Assembly: GCA_964520785.1 (NCBI GenBank)
Contig: CAZFQG010000219.1
Coordinates: forward strand, 1 to 9,786
Origin: CAZFQG01 sp964520785
GTDB taxonomy: Bacteria > Planctomycetota > Planctomycetia > Pirellulales > Thermoguttaceae
Reading direction: 5' to 3'
DNA length: 9,786 bases
Program-made: the position numbers and the translations under genes
Notes under the pieces: model-generated
Told to the model about the DNA's origin: nothing
The model's input: only the letters and a program-made list of their open reading frames with translations
Databases searched by the model: none
Shown here: piece after piece, positions 1-5,890 of the stretch
How the letters are laid out: each line of letters begins with the position of its first letter
Numbering within the stretch: position 1 is the first letter of the stretch

Positions 1-432
1 CGCGTCGAGTCGGGTGCTCCAGATCGCCACTTCATCCCAGATACCGACGCCGTACGTATTGCCGTCGTTGCCGCCGCCGAGATAGAAAGTGTTCCCGGAC
101 GCTTGCCACCAAGCGGTCGGGTTGTCGTCGACCATCTCGCCGTCCACGTACATCGTCATTTCCATCTGATCGGCCGACGTCTTCTCCCAAGTGACCGCGA
201 TATGATACCAGCGGCCGAGTATGATACACTCGCGGCGAACAAACATCGCCGCATTTTGAAAAAAGCGAACATGAGGCCATTGTCCTCCTCCCGCCCGTTG
301 CCGTCAATACACGCAAAGAAACCCCGTCTTGAACCTCAAATCGAGTGTTGCCATAATCGTAGCCGGTCTTAGATGCACCGGCCAAGCCATGACGGTTTCC
401 CGCAAGGCCCCGCACTGCGCATAGTAAACCAT
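1..432 (-). pseudogene. LamG/concanavalin A-like lectin domain fragment, frame-disrupted, cut by window edge
   Basis: Reading the minus strand, 303 down to 1 is open in one frame (first ATG at 246). It gives a typical LamG_3 C-terminal half: GRWYHIAVTWEK, then MYVDGEMVDD, NTFYLGGG and WDEVAIWSTRLDA. Upstream, domain-like sequence continues but changes frame. ALRETVMAW and TLDLRFKTGF are in the same frame as the C-terminal half and end at a stop (306-304). FACIDGNGREEDNGLMFAFF lies in a second frame, and the original frame resumes after a run of six T. AGASKT between the first pieces fits a third frame. Upstream of about 432 the frame meets stop codons and the AT-rich leader of the next gene, so the N-terminus and any signal peptide are missing. 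LamG domains are carbohydrate- or protein-binding modules of exported proteins. I read this as a 5'-truncated, decayed gene. Sequencing indels are the main alternative. The domain call is fairly sure, the pseudogene status less so. Confidence 0.55.
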
Positions 433-477
433 AAAGCACTTTTTTTATTACTTTAATTCTCACAAAAGGAGTCTCCC

Positions 478-1410
478 ATGAGCGAGTTCCGCTATTCCCC
501 GTCCCACCATGTTCCTTTTCGCGATGAGGCGGCCCTCGAAGCCGCGAGGAAGATCACTCGGGAGGACTTCCTCAACCACCCGAATAAGAACCTGGACGTC
601 CGCGTCATGAAGGACTTCGACGTCTGGTTCTTCTTCATGATGGACATCTACTTCCGAATCAAAGAGGCGATGGAGGCGGGCGAAAAGCTGGTGATGATCC
701 TGCCGCAGCCGTGGCCGCTCTACGAGAAGGTGGCCTACATGCTCAACCGCGACAAGGTCGACTGTCGGAACCTCTATACTTTCAACATGGACGAATATGC
801 CAACGAGGACGGTGAAATCGCCCCGGAATCCTGGCCTTTCGGTTTTACCCACGCGTTGAAGAAGTACTTCTATTCGAAGTTGGATCCGGCCCTCCGCCCC
901 CCGGAAAACCAGATGATCGGACTGACGAACGAGACCTTCAAGGACTATGGCGAGCGGATCGCCGATCTGGGCGGAGCGGATATTTGCTACAGCGGCCCGG
1001 GCTGGACCGGCCACCTCGCGTTCGTGGAGCCGGACGCCCCGGAGGTCCCCAAGGACCTGGAAGAATTCAAGCAAATGGGTCCCAGCATCGTCACGCTCAG
1101 TCCCTTCACCCTGGCCCAGAATTCACTGCACGGGAGCTTTGGCTCCAGCGGGGACATCGCCCAGGTTCCACCGAAAGCGGCCACCATCGGCCCGGCCCAA
1201 TTCCTTTCCGCCAAGAACCGCATCGGCCTCTACAGCATTGGGGTCCACGGCACGGCGACCTCTTGGCAGCGGCTGATCGCGCGGCTTGCCCTGTTCGGTC
1301 CGGTCACTCCGTTGGTTCCCGATTCGATCATTCAGCTCGTTCCCTCGCAAGCTTGGGTTTCGGAGACGATTGCCCAGCCGATCGAGGTGGATTGGGATAA
1401 GGGGTATTAG
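478..1410 (+). CDS. Glucosamine-6-phosphate deaminase-like protein (NagB/RpiA-type fold), divergent
   Basis: The 310-residue product belongs to the NagB-like sugar-phosphate isomerase/deaminase superfamily. True NagB converts glucosamine-6-phosphate to fructose-6-phosphate and ammonia in the cytoplasm. The family signature NMDEY (residues 103-107) carries the equivalent of the proton-transfer Asp72 of E. coli NagB. The second active-site loop reads GPGWTGHLAFVEP (173-185). It keeps the His143 and Glu148 equivalents (H179, E184) but has Thr177 where NagB has Asp141. PPKAATIGPAQFLSAK (231-246) matches the NagB segment after the lid. The protein is about 45 residues longer than E. coli NagB, mainly at the N-terminus. 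There is no signal peptide. The start is supported by AAAGGAG at 465-471, six bases upstream. It stands alone, 225 bases before the aspA start. The fold and family are clear. The exact substrate is not, and an isomerase or a sugar-phosphate sensor is possible. Confidence 0.85.
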   Translation: MSEFRYSPSHHVPFRDEAALEAARKITREDFLNHPNKNLDVRVMKDFDVWFFFMMDIYFRIKEAMEAGEKLVMILPQPWPLYEKVAYMLNRDKVDCRNLYTFNMDEYANEDGEIAPESWPFGFTHALKKYFYSKLDPALRPPENQMIGLTNETFKDYGERIADLGGADICYSGPGWTGHLAFVEPDAPEVPKDLEEFKQMGPSIVTLSPFTLAQNSLHGSFGSSGDIAQVPPKAATIGPAQFLSAKNRIGLYSIGVHGTATSWQRLIARLALFGPVTPLVPDSIIQLVPSQAWVSETIAQPIEVDWDKGY

Positions 1411-1560
1411 GCCGCGTCAACGAACCGGTGTCCAAATCTACTCGTCGAAGCTCCTCGCGTCAAATTGGCGGGAGGGGAGTATTCGCCGTGAACGAACCGC
1501 TACTTCGCGTTCGACGTTCGTGCCGGAGGACGGGGACCGCGGCTTCGTCCGCCGTACATC

Positions 1561-1589
1561 TTGAATCGCGGCCTTGGATCCGCTATCCT
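1561..1589 (+). promoter_or_regulatory. Possible sigma70-type promoter for aspartate ammonia-lyase
   Basis: TTGAAT (1561-1566) and TATCCT (1584-1589) are separated by exactly 17 bases. Each matches four of six bases of the -35 and -10 consensus. Initiation near 1596 would leave a leader of about 40 bases before the ATG at 1636. The site also overlaps the upstream in-frame TTG at 1561, which argues against that codon as the start. With degenerate boxes in GC-rich DNA, chance occurrence is possible. Confidence 0.35.
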
Positions 1590-1635
1590 TCCAATGTTCA
1601 ACCCCCCGTGCAATCGACCTGAACGCGAAACCGCC

Positions 1636-3030
1636 ATGCCCCAATACCGCCAAGAGACTGACCTGCTCGGAACCGTCGAGGTTCCCACCGACGCCCTATA
1701 CGGGGTACATACCGTCCGCGCGCTCACGAACTTTCCGCTCACCCGGCGGCCAGTGAATCCGCGGCTGGTTGAGGCGTACGGCGCGGTGAAGTCGGCGGCG
1801 GCGCGGACCAATCATGAGCTGGGTTATTTGCCGGACGCGAAGTTCGCACCGATTGAGTCGGCCTGCCGGGAGATGATCGAGGGGAAGCTGACACGGTGGA
1901 TCGTCGTCGACGCCTTGCAGGGGGGGGCGGGGACGTCGACGAATATGAACGTCAACGAGGTGCTCGCGAACAGGGCACTTGAGATCATGGGGCGGCCGCT
2001 GGGCGACTATGATTCGATCAATCCGCACGACGACGTGAACTTGCACCAGTCGACGAATGATACTTACCCCACGGCGCTGAAGGTAGCGGCAGTGACGGGG
2101 GTGCGGGAGTTGGAACGCCGGGTGGTGCGGTTGTTGGAAGCGTTTCAGGCGAAGGAGAAGGAGTTCGCCCACGTCGTCAAAGTGGCGCGGACGCAGTTGC
2201 AGGACGCGGTGCTCACCACGCTCGGGCGCGAGATGTCCGCCTACGCCGAGGCCGTCTCGCGCGACCGATGGCGAATCTACAAATGCGAGGAGCGGCTCCG
2301 CGTCGTGAACCTCGGCGGGACGGCCGTCGGGACGGGGTTGGGGGCACCGCGGCAGTACATCTTCAAGGCGACCGAGCACCTCCGCCGCATCACGAACCTG
2401 GGCCTCGCGAGGGCGGAGAACCTCGTCGAGGCGACGCAGAACGCGGACGTCTTCATCGAGGTCAGCGGCATCCTCCGCGCCCTCGCCTCCACCCTTTTCA
2501 AAATCGCCACCGACCTGCGGCTTCTCTCCAGCGGCCCCAACGCCGGGCTGGGCGAAATCCGCCTCCCTGCGCGGCAGGCCGGTTCGTCCATCATGCCGGG
2601 CAAGGTCAACCCGGTCATCCCCGAGGCGGTCTCGCAAGCGGCGATGGCCGTCTTCGGCCACGACCACGCCCTCTGCCAGGCGGTCTCCTGCGGCAATCTG
2701 GACCTGAACCAATTCCTCCCTCTCGTCGCCGACGCACTCCTCACTTCCATCGACTTGCTCGACCGCGCATGCGACATCTTCGCACGACTGTGTATCGAAG
2801 GCATCGAGGCGGACCAAGACCGCTGCCGCCATCACGTCCGGACCGGCACGGCCGTCGTGACGGCCCTGATCGACCAGATCGGTTACGAAGAGGCGGAGCT
2901 GCTCGTGAAGACGGCCGCGGCCGAGGGGCTGCCCATTCGCGACGTCGCGGTGCAGAAGGGCTTGTTGACGCCGGAGGAATTCGACGCGCTCATCGCCCCG
3001 GAACGGGTAACACGACTGGGGTCGAAGTAG
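1636..3030 (+). CDS. aspA: Aspartate ammonia-lyase (aspartase)
   Basis: This 464-residue cytoplasmic enzyme reversibly deaminates L-aspartate to fumarate and ammonia, linking amino-acid nitrogen to the TCA cycle. It belongs to the fumarase/aspartase superfamily and aligns end to end with AspA. The N-terminal ETDLLGTVEVPTDALYGVHT (7-26) is typical. The substrate-pocket segments are GGAGTSTNMNVNEVLANRA (96-114) and HQSTND (137-142), followed by RTQLQDAV (185-192). The signature loop GSSIMPGKVNP (316-326) carries the catalytic serine (S317) and K323. VNLGGTAVGTGL and LRLLSSGPNAGL match aspartase rather than fumarase or argininosuccinate lyase. The ATG at 1636 is preferred over an in-frame TTG at 1561, because homology begins just after it and the extra 25 residues look non-coding. 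No strong Shine-Dalgarno precedes it. The gene is convergent with the 3160-3777 gene. I see no clear terminator in the 129 bases between their stop codons. Fumarase activity is the less likely alternative. Confidence 0.93.
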   Translation: MPQYRQETDLLGTVEVPTDALYGVHTVRALTNFPLTRRPVNPRLVEAYGAVKSAAARTNHELGYLPDAKFAPIESACREMIEGKLTRWIVVDALQGGAGTSTNMNVNEVLANRALEIMGRPLGDYDSINPHDDVNLHQSTNDTYPTALKVAAVTGVRELERRVVRLLEAFQAKEKEFAHVVKVARTQLQDAVLTTLGREMSAYAEAVSRDRWRIYKCEERLRVVNLGGTAVGTGLGAPRQYIFKATEHLRRITNLGLARAENLVEATQNADVFIEVSGILRALASTLFKIATDLRLLSSGPNAGLGEIRLPARQAGSSIMPGKVNPVIPEAVSQAAMAVFGHDHALCQAVSCGNLDLNQFLPLVADALLTSIDLLDRACDIFARLCIEGIEADQDRCRHHVRTGTAVVTALIDQIGYEEAELLVKTAAAEGLPIRDVAVQKGLLTPEEFDALIAPERVTRLGSK

Positions 3031-3159
3031 CCGCGCGTGCCCACGGATGTCGTTATCCGGCCTGCGCCCCTTCGCCAATCATCAGTGCAAGCCTTTTTCG
3101 AAGTCCATCGAACCGGCGCGCGAATTTTGGCCGCTCAGACGCGGAAAGAACGGAAACGA

Positions 3160-3777
3160 TCACCGGGAATACGCTCCGGTCTCCATGGGGCCGCTGCGTT
3201 CCTTCCAGCCTTCGATCTCGCGCAGCACCGCATCCATCGCGTTGAGTGGATCGTCTCCCGTCGCCTCGAAATGCCGCGTGAAATTCGTGTGGCCGTCGAC
3301 CGCGACGCGGCACTGGAAATGGAAGAACTCCCCTCCTTCGCCCCACGACTCCAGCCGGTAGTAGGTTGCTCCCAGATCGCGTAGCCGTTCCTGAATACCG
3401 CGGAAGAACCCAACCCCTTTTTCCGAATCAGGCGATCGTGGAGAGTAAATCGGCGCGTCGCAACTCGCCGGGAATAGATTTGGGTCGAAAGCCATTTGGG
3501 GGGATGGCTCCGCAATCGAGTTCGAGACGTTTCCCCCTGGAGAAACAGACGTTCCCGGATCGGTTCCCCCCGCGTAGACGGATGTTTCCGGGCCGGCTGA
3601 CGGCTCTTCCGGGGGACCGGAACGGGAAACCTCCCCCCCTGGAACCTGACCGAACCGGCTGAGGAGGGAAGCCACCTGATCGGAAATCGGCAGGCCGAAA
3701 ACGGCGATCGCGGGCAGCACGATCAAGCAGCCCAACATGAAGAGGCCGCGCGCTAGGTTGACGGTCGACGCTCGCAT
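3160..3777 (-). CDS. Small membrane-anchored protein with planctomycete-type C-terminal domain, function unknown
   Basis: The 205-residue protein has three parts. A short basic N-terminus is followed by one hydrophobic helix (about residues 10-30, with LFMLGCLIVLPAIAVFGL), consistent with a signal anchor and the rest outside the cytoplasm. A linker of about 60 residues (41-100) is rich in Pro, Gly and Ser. A compact C-terminal domain (about 123-191) contains LRDLGATYYRLESWG, FHFQCRVAV and TRHFEATGDDPLNAM and ends in a helix with EIEGW. I recall this pattern from short hypothetical proteins in planctomycetes, but I cannot name a function. Residues C106 and C156 could be oxidised outside the membrane. 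The start is supported by GAGGAG on the minus strand (3782-3787), four bases before the ATG. It lies downstream of the oxidoreductase gene on the same strand, 383 bases away, so a shared transcript is doubtful. Confidence 0.8.
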   Translation of the reverse strand: MRASTVNLARGLFMLGCLIVLPAIAVFGLPISDQVASLLSRFGQVPGGEVSRSGPPEEPSAGPETSVYAGGTDPGTSVSPGGNVSNSIAEPSPQMAFDPNLFPASCDAPIYSPRSPDSEKGVGFFRGIQERLRDLGATYYRLESWGEGGEFFHFQCRVAVDGHTNFTRHFEATGDDPLNAMDAVLREIEGWKERSGPMETGAYSR

Positions 3778-4160
3778 TCAACTCCTCAAAAAAGCCGGAT
3801 GCCAAGGGAAGGCAAAATGGCATTGTAAAAAGGCCGTTCCAACCGAACAAGACCAGTTTGGTCGGCGAGGAAGCCTGGGCGGATTGGGTGGACTTCAGGT
3901 AAGGATTGAACGCGGTCTTGCCGGTGAAGTCGTTTGATGGCTCCAGCGCGGGCAAGCGCGTCCTCTCTGGTTTGTGGTATTCATGGGGGCGGTGTTGATA
4001 GGAGACGCTGGATTCTCGCCGCAAACTATTGACGATGGGAACGACCGGCAACTCGATTTCTGGAAAGGGAAGGCCGTTGAGTTTCCCGGTTTTCCTTGCG
4101 GGTTCGGGTTCGACCCGCCCATCAGGAGCATTACCGAGAATCCAAACGCACCGCGCGACA
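3778..4160. other. Non-coding gap between two minus-strand genes
   Basis: This 383-base interval has no reading frame with recognisable protein character. It should contain the 3' end of the oxidoreductase transcript and the promoter of the 205-residue protein. Visible items are the Shine-Dalgarno of that protein (3782-3787), a small inverted repeat GACCA-GTT-TGGTC (3851-3863) and a hairpin at 4098-4118. I found no convincing promoter boxes. Confidence 0.6.
4098..4118 (-). terminator. Weak hairpin downstream of the oxidoreductase gene
   Basis: The arms GCGGGT (4098-4103) and ACCCGC (4113-4118) enclose a nine-base loop, about 43 bases past the oxidoreductase stop codon on the minus strand. 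There is no T-tract after the stem in the direction of transcription (it continues AAGGAAAA), so this is not a classical intrinsic terminator. It may be a 3'-end stabilising hairpin or chance. Confidence 0.2.
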
Positions 4161-5201
4161 CTACAACTTTAGAATCCGCTTTTCCCGGTATGAAGCATAT
4201 GCCCTTTCGGTCGCCCTCATGATCGCCAAAGCGTTCGCCGGACCGTTGATTTCGGGAGCCTTCTGGGAGAGGATGCAATCCGCGAAGGCCTCGCATTCCG
4301 CCGTGTAGGGGTTGATCGCGTCGAAGGGGATTTCCGCGAACTCGCGGGCGACATCCTTGCTCTGTTGCGCATCGTATGCACCCGCCCCCAGACCGAGTAT
4401 CCCCTCCATTTTTCCGCCGGTGCTTTGGCCGATAGTACCTTCCGTGAGAACCGCGCCCCGCGACCCGTATACCTCGAGCCGGGTGCGGCTGGCTTCGTCC
4501 GGGATACAGAAGAACGCGTCGACGGACGCGTGTGCTCCCGACCGGAATTCGATCATCGTTGTCGAGGCATCTTCCGACTCGTATTCCTGGACCAAATTGC
4601 CGGTGAGCGAGACGATCTCGGCGATCGGACCGGCAAAGAACTCGAGTAAGTCGATCAGATGGGTGCCCATGTCCATGAGGGCCCCGCCACCGCCGGTCGA
4701 CGGGTCCTGACGCCACGCCCCTTCGATCTTCGGATACCAACACGCCAGTTGTGCCCGCATGTAGACCAGTTTCCCGAGCTTACCCTCGTCGATCAGTTCT
4801 TTGATCTTCTTGTGTGCTCCATGGAATTTCATCATGTAACCCTCCTGGAGCAAAACCCCGCTCTTCTCGCATGCCGCGACCGCCTCTTCCGCTTCAGCGA
4901 CGGAAAGCGTGAGCGGTTTTTCGCACAAGACGTGCTTACCCGCCTCGGCGGCCGCCTTGATCTGCCGCAGATGAACATTCACCGGCGAGGCGATATAGAC
5001 CGCCTGAACGTTCGGATCGGCCAGCAACTCCGCTTCAGTCGTGTATCCGGGCACGCCGAATTCCTCCGCGATCTTCTCCACGCCGACCGGATCCATCACG
5101 GCCACGAGCTTGCAGTTCTTCGCATCGAGCATCCCCGGAATCGTTCGACGATGGGCAATCCCCCCCGCGCCGATTACCCCGATTTGAACCTGATTTGCCA
5201 T
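4161..5201 (-). CDS. Gfo/Idh/MocA family NAD(P)-dependent oxidoreductase
   Basis: The 346-residue protein is a typical Gfo/Idh/MocA dehydrogenase, a family that oxidises or reduces sugars, inositols and related polyols using bound NAD(P). The N-terminal Rossmann domain (about 1-120) has the dinucleotide motif GVIGAGGIA (8-16). An Asp at the end of the second strand (VAVMD, D37) suggests NAD(H) rather than NADP(H). The family motif CEKPL (93-97) supplies the catalytic Lys95. The C-terminal domain carries DMGTHLIDLLEF (177-188), with H181 and D184 as the expected catalytic residues. There is no Tat or Sec signal, unlike many planctomycete paralogues, so it should be cytoplasmic. The start is supported by AAAGGA (minus strand, 5210-5215), eight bases before the ATG. 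Upstream lies a long structured gap. The substrate cannot be deduced from the sequence. Confidence 0.93.
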   Translation of the reverse strand: MANQVQIGVIGAGGIAHRRTIPGMLDAKNCKLVAVMDPVGVEKIAEEFGVPGYTTEAELLADPNVQAVYIASPVNVHLRQIKAAAEAGKHVLCEKPLTLSVAEAEEAVAACEKSGVLLQEGYMMKFHGAHKKIKELIDEGKLGKLVYMRAQLACWYPKIEGAWRQDPSTGGGGALMDMGTHLIDLLEFFAGPIAEIVSLTGNLVQEYESEDASTTMIEFRSGAHASVDAFFCIPDEASRTRLEVYGSRGAVLTEGTIGQSTGGKMEGILGLGAGAYDAQQSKDVAREFAEIPFDAINPYTAECEAFADCILSQKAPEINGPANALAIMRATERAYASYREKRILKL

Positions 5202-5271
5202 AGGTAGAATCCTTTCGTCTGAGGGTGAAAAGACGGCGGAATTTCAGGGCGCCGCGCCGCCGGCGAAACAA

Positions 5272-5330
5272 GGCCCCGCCGCAAGTCCATGCGCAGCCGC
5301 GTTTGCGGCGCTGATGGTGATTGCGGGGCC
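5272..5330. repeat. Nested stem-loop in the oxidoreductase leader region
   Basis: The outer arm GGCCCCGCCGCAA (5272-5284) pairs with TTGCGGGGCC (5321-5330) over ten base pairs with a three-base bulge. An inner stem, CAGCCGC (5294-5300) with GCGGCGCTG (5305-5313), forms seven pairs with a two-base bulge around a GTTT loop. On the minus strand the outer stem is followed by TTGTTT and lies about 70 bases before the oxidoreductase ATG. An attenuator-like or leader RNA structure is possible. Confidence 0.45.
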
Positions 5331-5364
5331 ACGGACGCGCCCTGCAACAAAAAACGACTGAGGG

Positions 5365-5386
5365 AACGGAAAACCGTTGACAACGG
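5365..5386. repeat. Alternating AACGG/CCGTT inverted repeats (operator-like)
   Basis: AACGG (5365-5369), CCGTT (5374-5378) and AACGG (5382-5386) alternate in orientation. They create two overlapping palindromes, the second being CCGTT-GAC-AACGG. Such short palindromes can be repressor sites, and the position between divergent genes would suit that role. No regulator gene is visible nearby, so this is only a candidate. Confidence 0.3.
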
Positions 5387-5449
5387 CGGGTCGTTCTCAG
5401 CCAGTCACACGGACGATCTTAACGCGCGTTGGGGAACGTGGGAAGCCAT

Positions 5450-5468
5450 CCGCCGTGAGAAACGGCGG
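5450..5468 (+). repeat. Perfect 7-bp hairpin followed by pyrimidine tract
   Basis: CCGCCGT (5450-5456) and ACGGCGG (5462-5468) form a perfect seven-pair stem with a GAGAA loop. On the plus strand it is followed by a pyrimidine-rich TCCTTCCTTTTC, giving a terminator-like appearance. No plus-strand gene upstream would need ending here, which suggests a structural element, an unrecognised small RNA end or chance. Confidence 0.35.
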
Positions 5469-5526
5469 TCCTTCCTTTTCAGCTCCCATGTTTCATGTCG
5501 GCCCGACTCCAGTTTGCACTCCGAAA

Positions 5527-5551
5527 TCCCCGATCGGCGGTGGTTCGGGGA
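5527..5551. repeat. Inverted repeat TCCCCGA/TCGGGGA
   Basis: The seven-base arms at 5527-5533 and 5545-5551 are perfect reverse complements around an eleven-base loop. It is one of several such elements in the same gap. No function can be assigned. Confidence 0.3.
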
Positions 5552-5696
5552 ATAGAATCCGTTGTCGGAGAAGGCGCGGCAAACCGCAACCGTTTCTCGG
5601 TTTCTTCCAAAGCAGGGAGACGGTTCCTCTTGCGAATTCAGCTCACATCGGTACAAATATCCCTAACCGCGTGGATTACCGATCCCCAACGGGCTT

Positions 5697-5720
5697 CCGT
5701 GGTTCCACGATTCGCCACGG
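5697..5720. repeat. Overlapping CGTGG/CCACG inverted repeats
   Basis: CGTGG (5698-5702) faces CCACG (5705-5709) across two bases. The six-base form CCGTGG (5697-5702) can instead pair with CCACGG (5715-5720). Two mutually exclusive pairings share one arm. It lies about 170 bases before the helicase start. Confidence 0.3.
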
Positions 5721-5870
5721 TGAACCGGCGCGGGATGGGAGGAAATACGTCGAAGGAGCAAAATTCACCCACCTTTTAGAGGGGTTAATCAAGGCGTCCT
5801 ACCCCTGCAATTGCGGTTTTGCGCCGGTGGGACGCGAGGAACGGGATACGCGGAACTGAAGTACCCCAAT

Positions 5871-5890
5871 GAGGAGGAAAGGAGTTCGAT
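5871..5890 (+). promoter_or_regulatory. Strong double Shine-Dalgarno for the helicase gene
   Basis: GAGGAGGAAAGGAG (5871-5884) contains two overlapping purine-rich ribosome-binding motifs. The nearer one, AAAGGAG, is six bases before the ATG at 5891. This fixes the start codon well and suggests efficient translation. Confidence 0.7.

Larger units (their letters stand above)
5202..5890. other. Long non-coding gap between divergent genes, rich in inverted repeats
   Basis: These 689 bases separate the start of the minus-strand oxidoreductase from the start of the plus-strand helicase, so both promoters should lie here. The open frames across it (for example 5377-5859 plus and 5405-5656 minus) show no domain-like composition. 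At least five inverted repeats occur between 5272 and 5720 and are listed separately. A weak promoter candidate for the helicase is TTGCGA (5630-5635), 16 bases, then TACAAA (5652-5657), which would imply a leader of over 200 bases. No tRNA is visible. Confidence 0.6.

Noticed and set aside
32..463. A 143-codon minus-strand frame with a signal-peptide-like start (GTG at 463)
   Set aside because: Its C-terminal half is out of frame with the clear LamG sequence. The GTG start lacks a ribosome site, and its upstream purine run belongs to the plus-strand gene.
1696..3078. A 460-codon minus-strand open frame opposite aspartase
   Set aside because: Antisense shadow of a conserved enzyme. Its composition is dominated by Arg, His and Asp with no recognisable motif.
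3097..3112. Small inverted repeat TTCGA/TCGAA between the convergent genes as a terminator
   Set aside because: Only five pairs, with the T-run on the wrong side for the plus-strand gene and A residues after the stem on the minus strand.
4098..4125. A GGTTCGA-like string reminiscent of a tRNA T-arm
   Set aside because: The surrounding bases do not form a T-stem with a seven-base loop, and no acceptor, D or anticodon arms are present.
5377..5859. A 160-codon plus-strand frame in the long gap before the helicase
   Set aside because: Low-complexity, Arg/Gly/Pro-rich product without domain character, weak start context, and it crosses several hairpins. Most likely chance.
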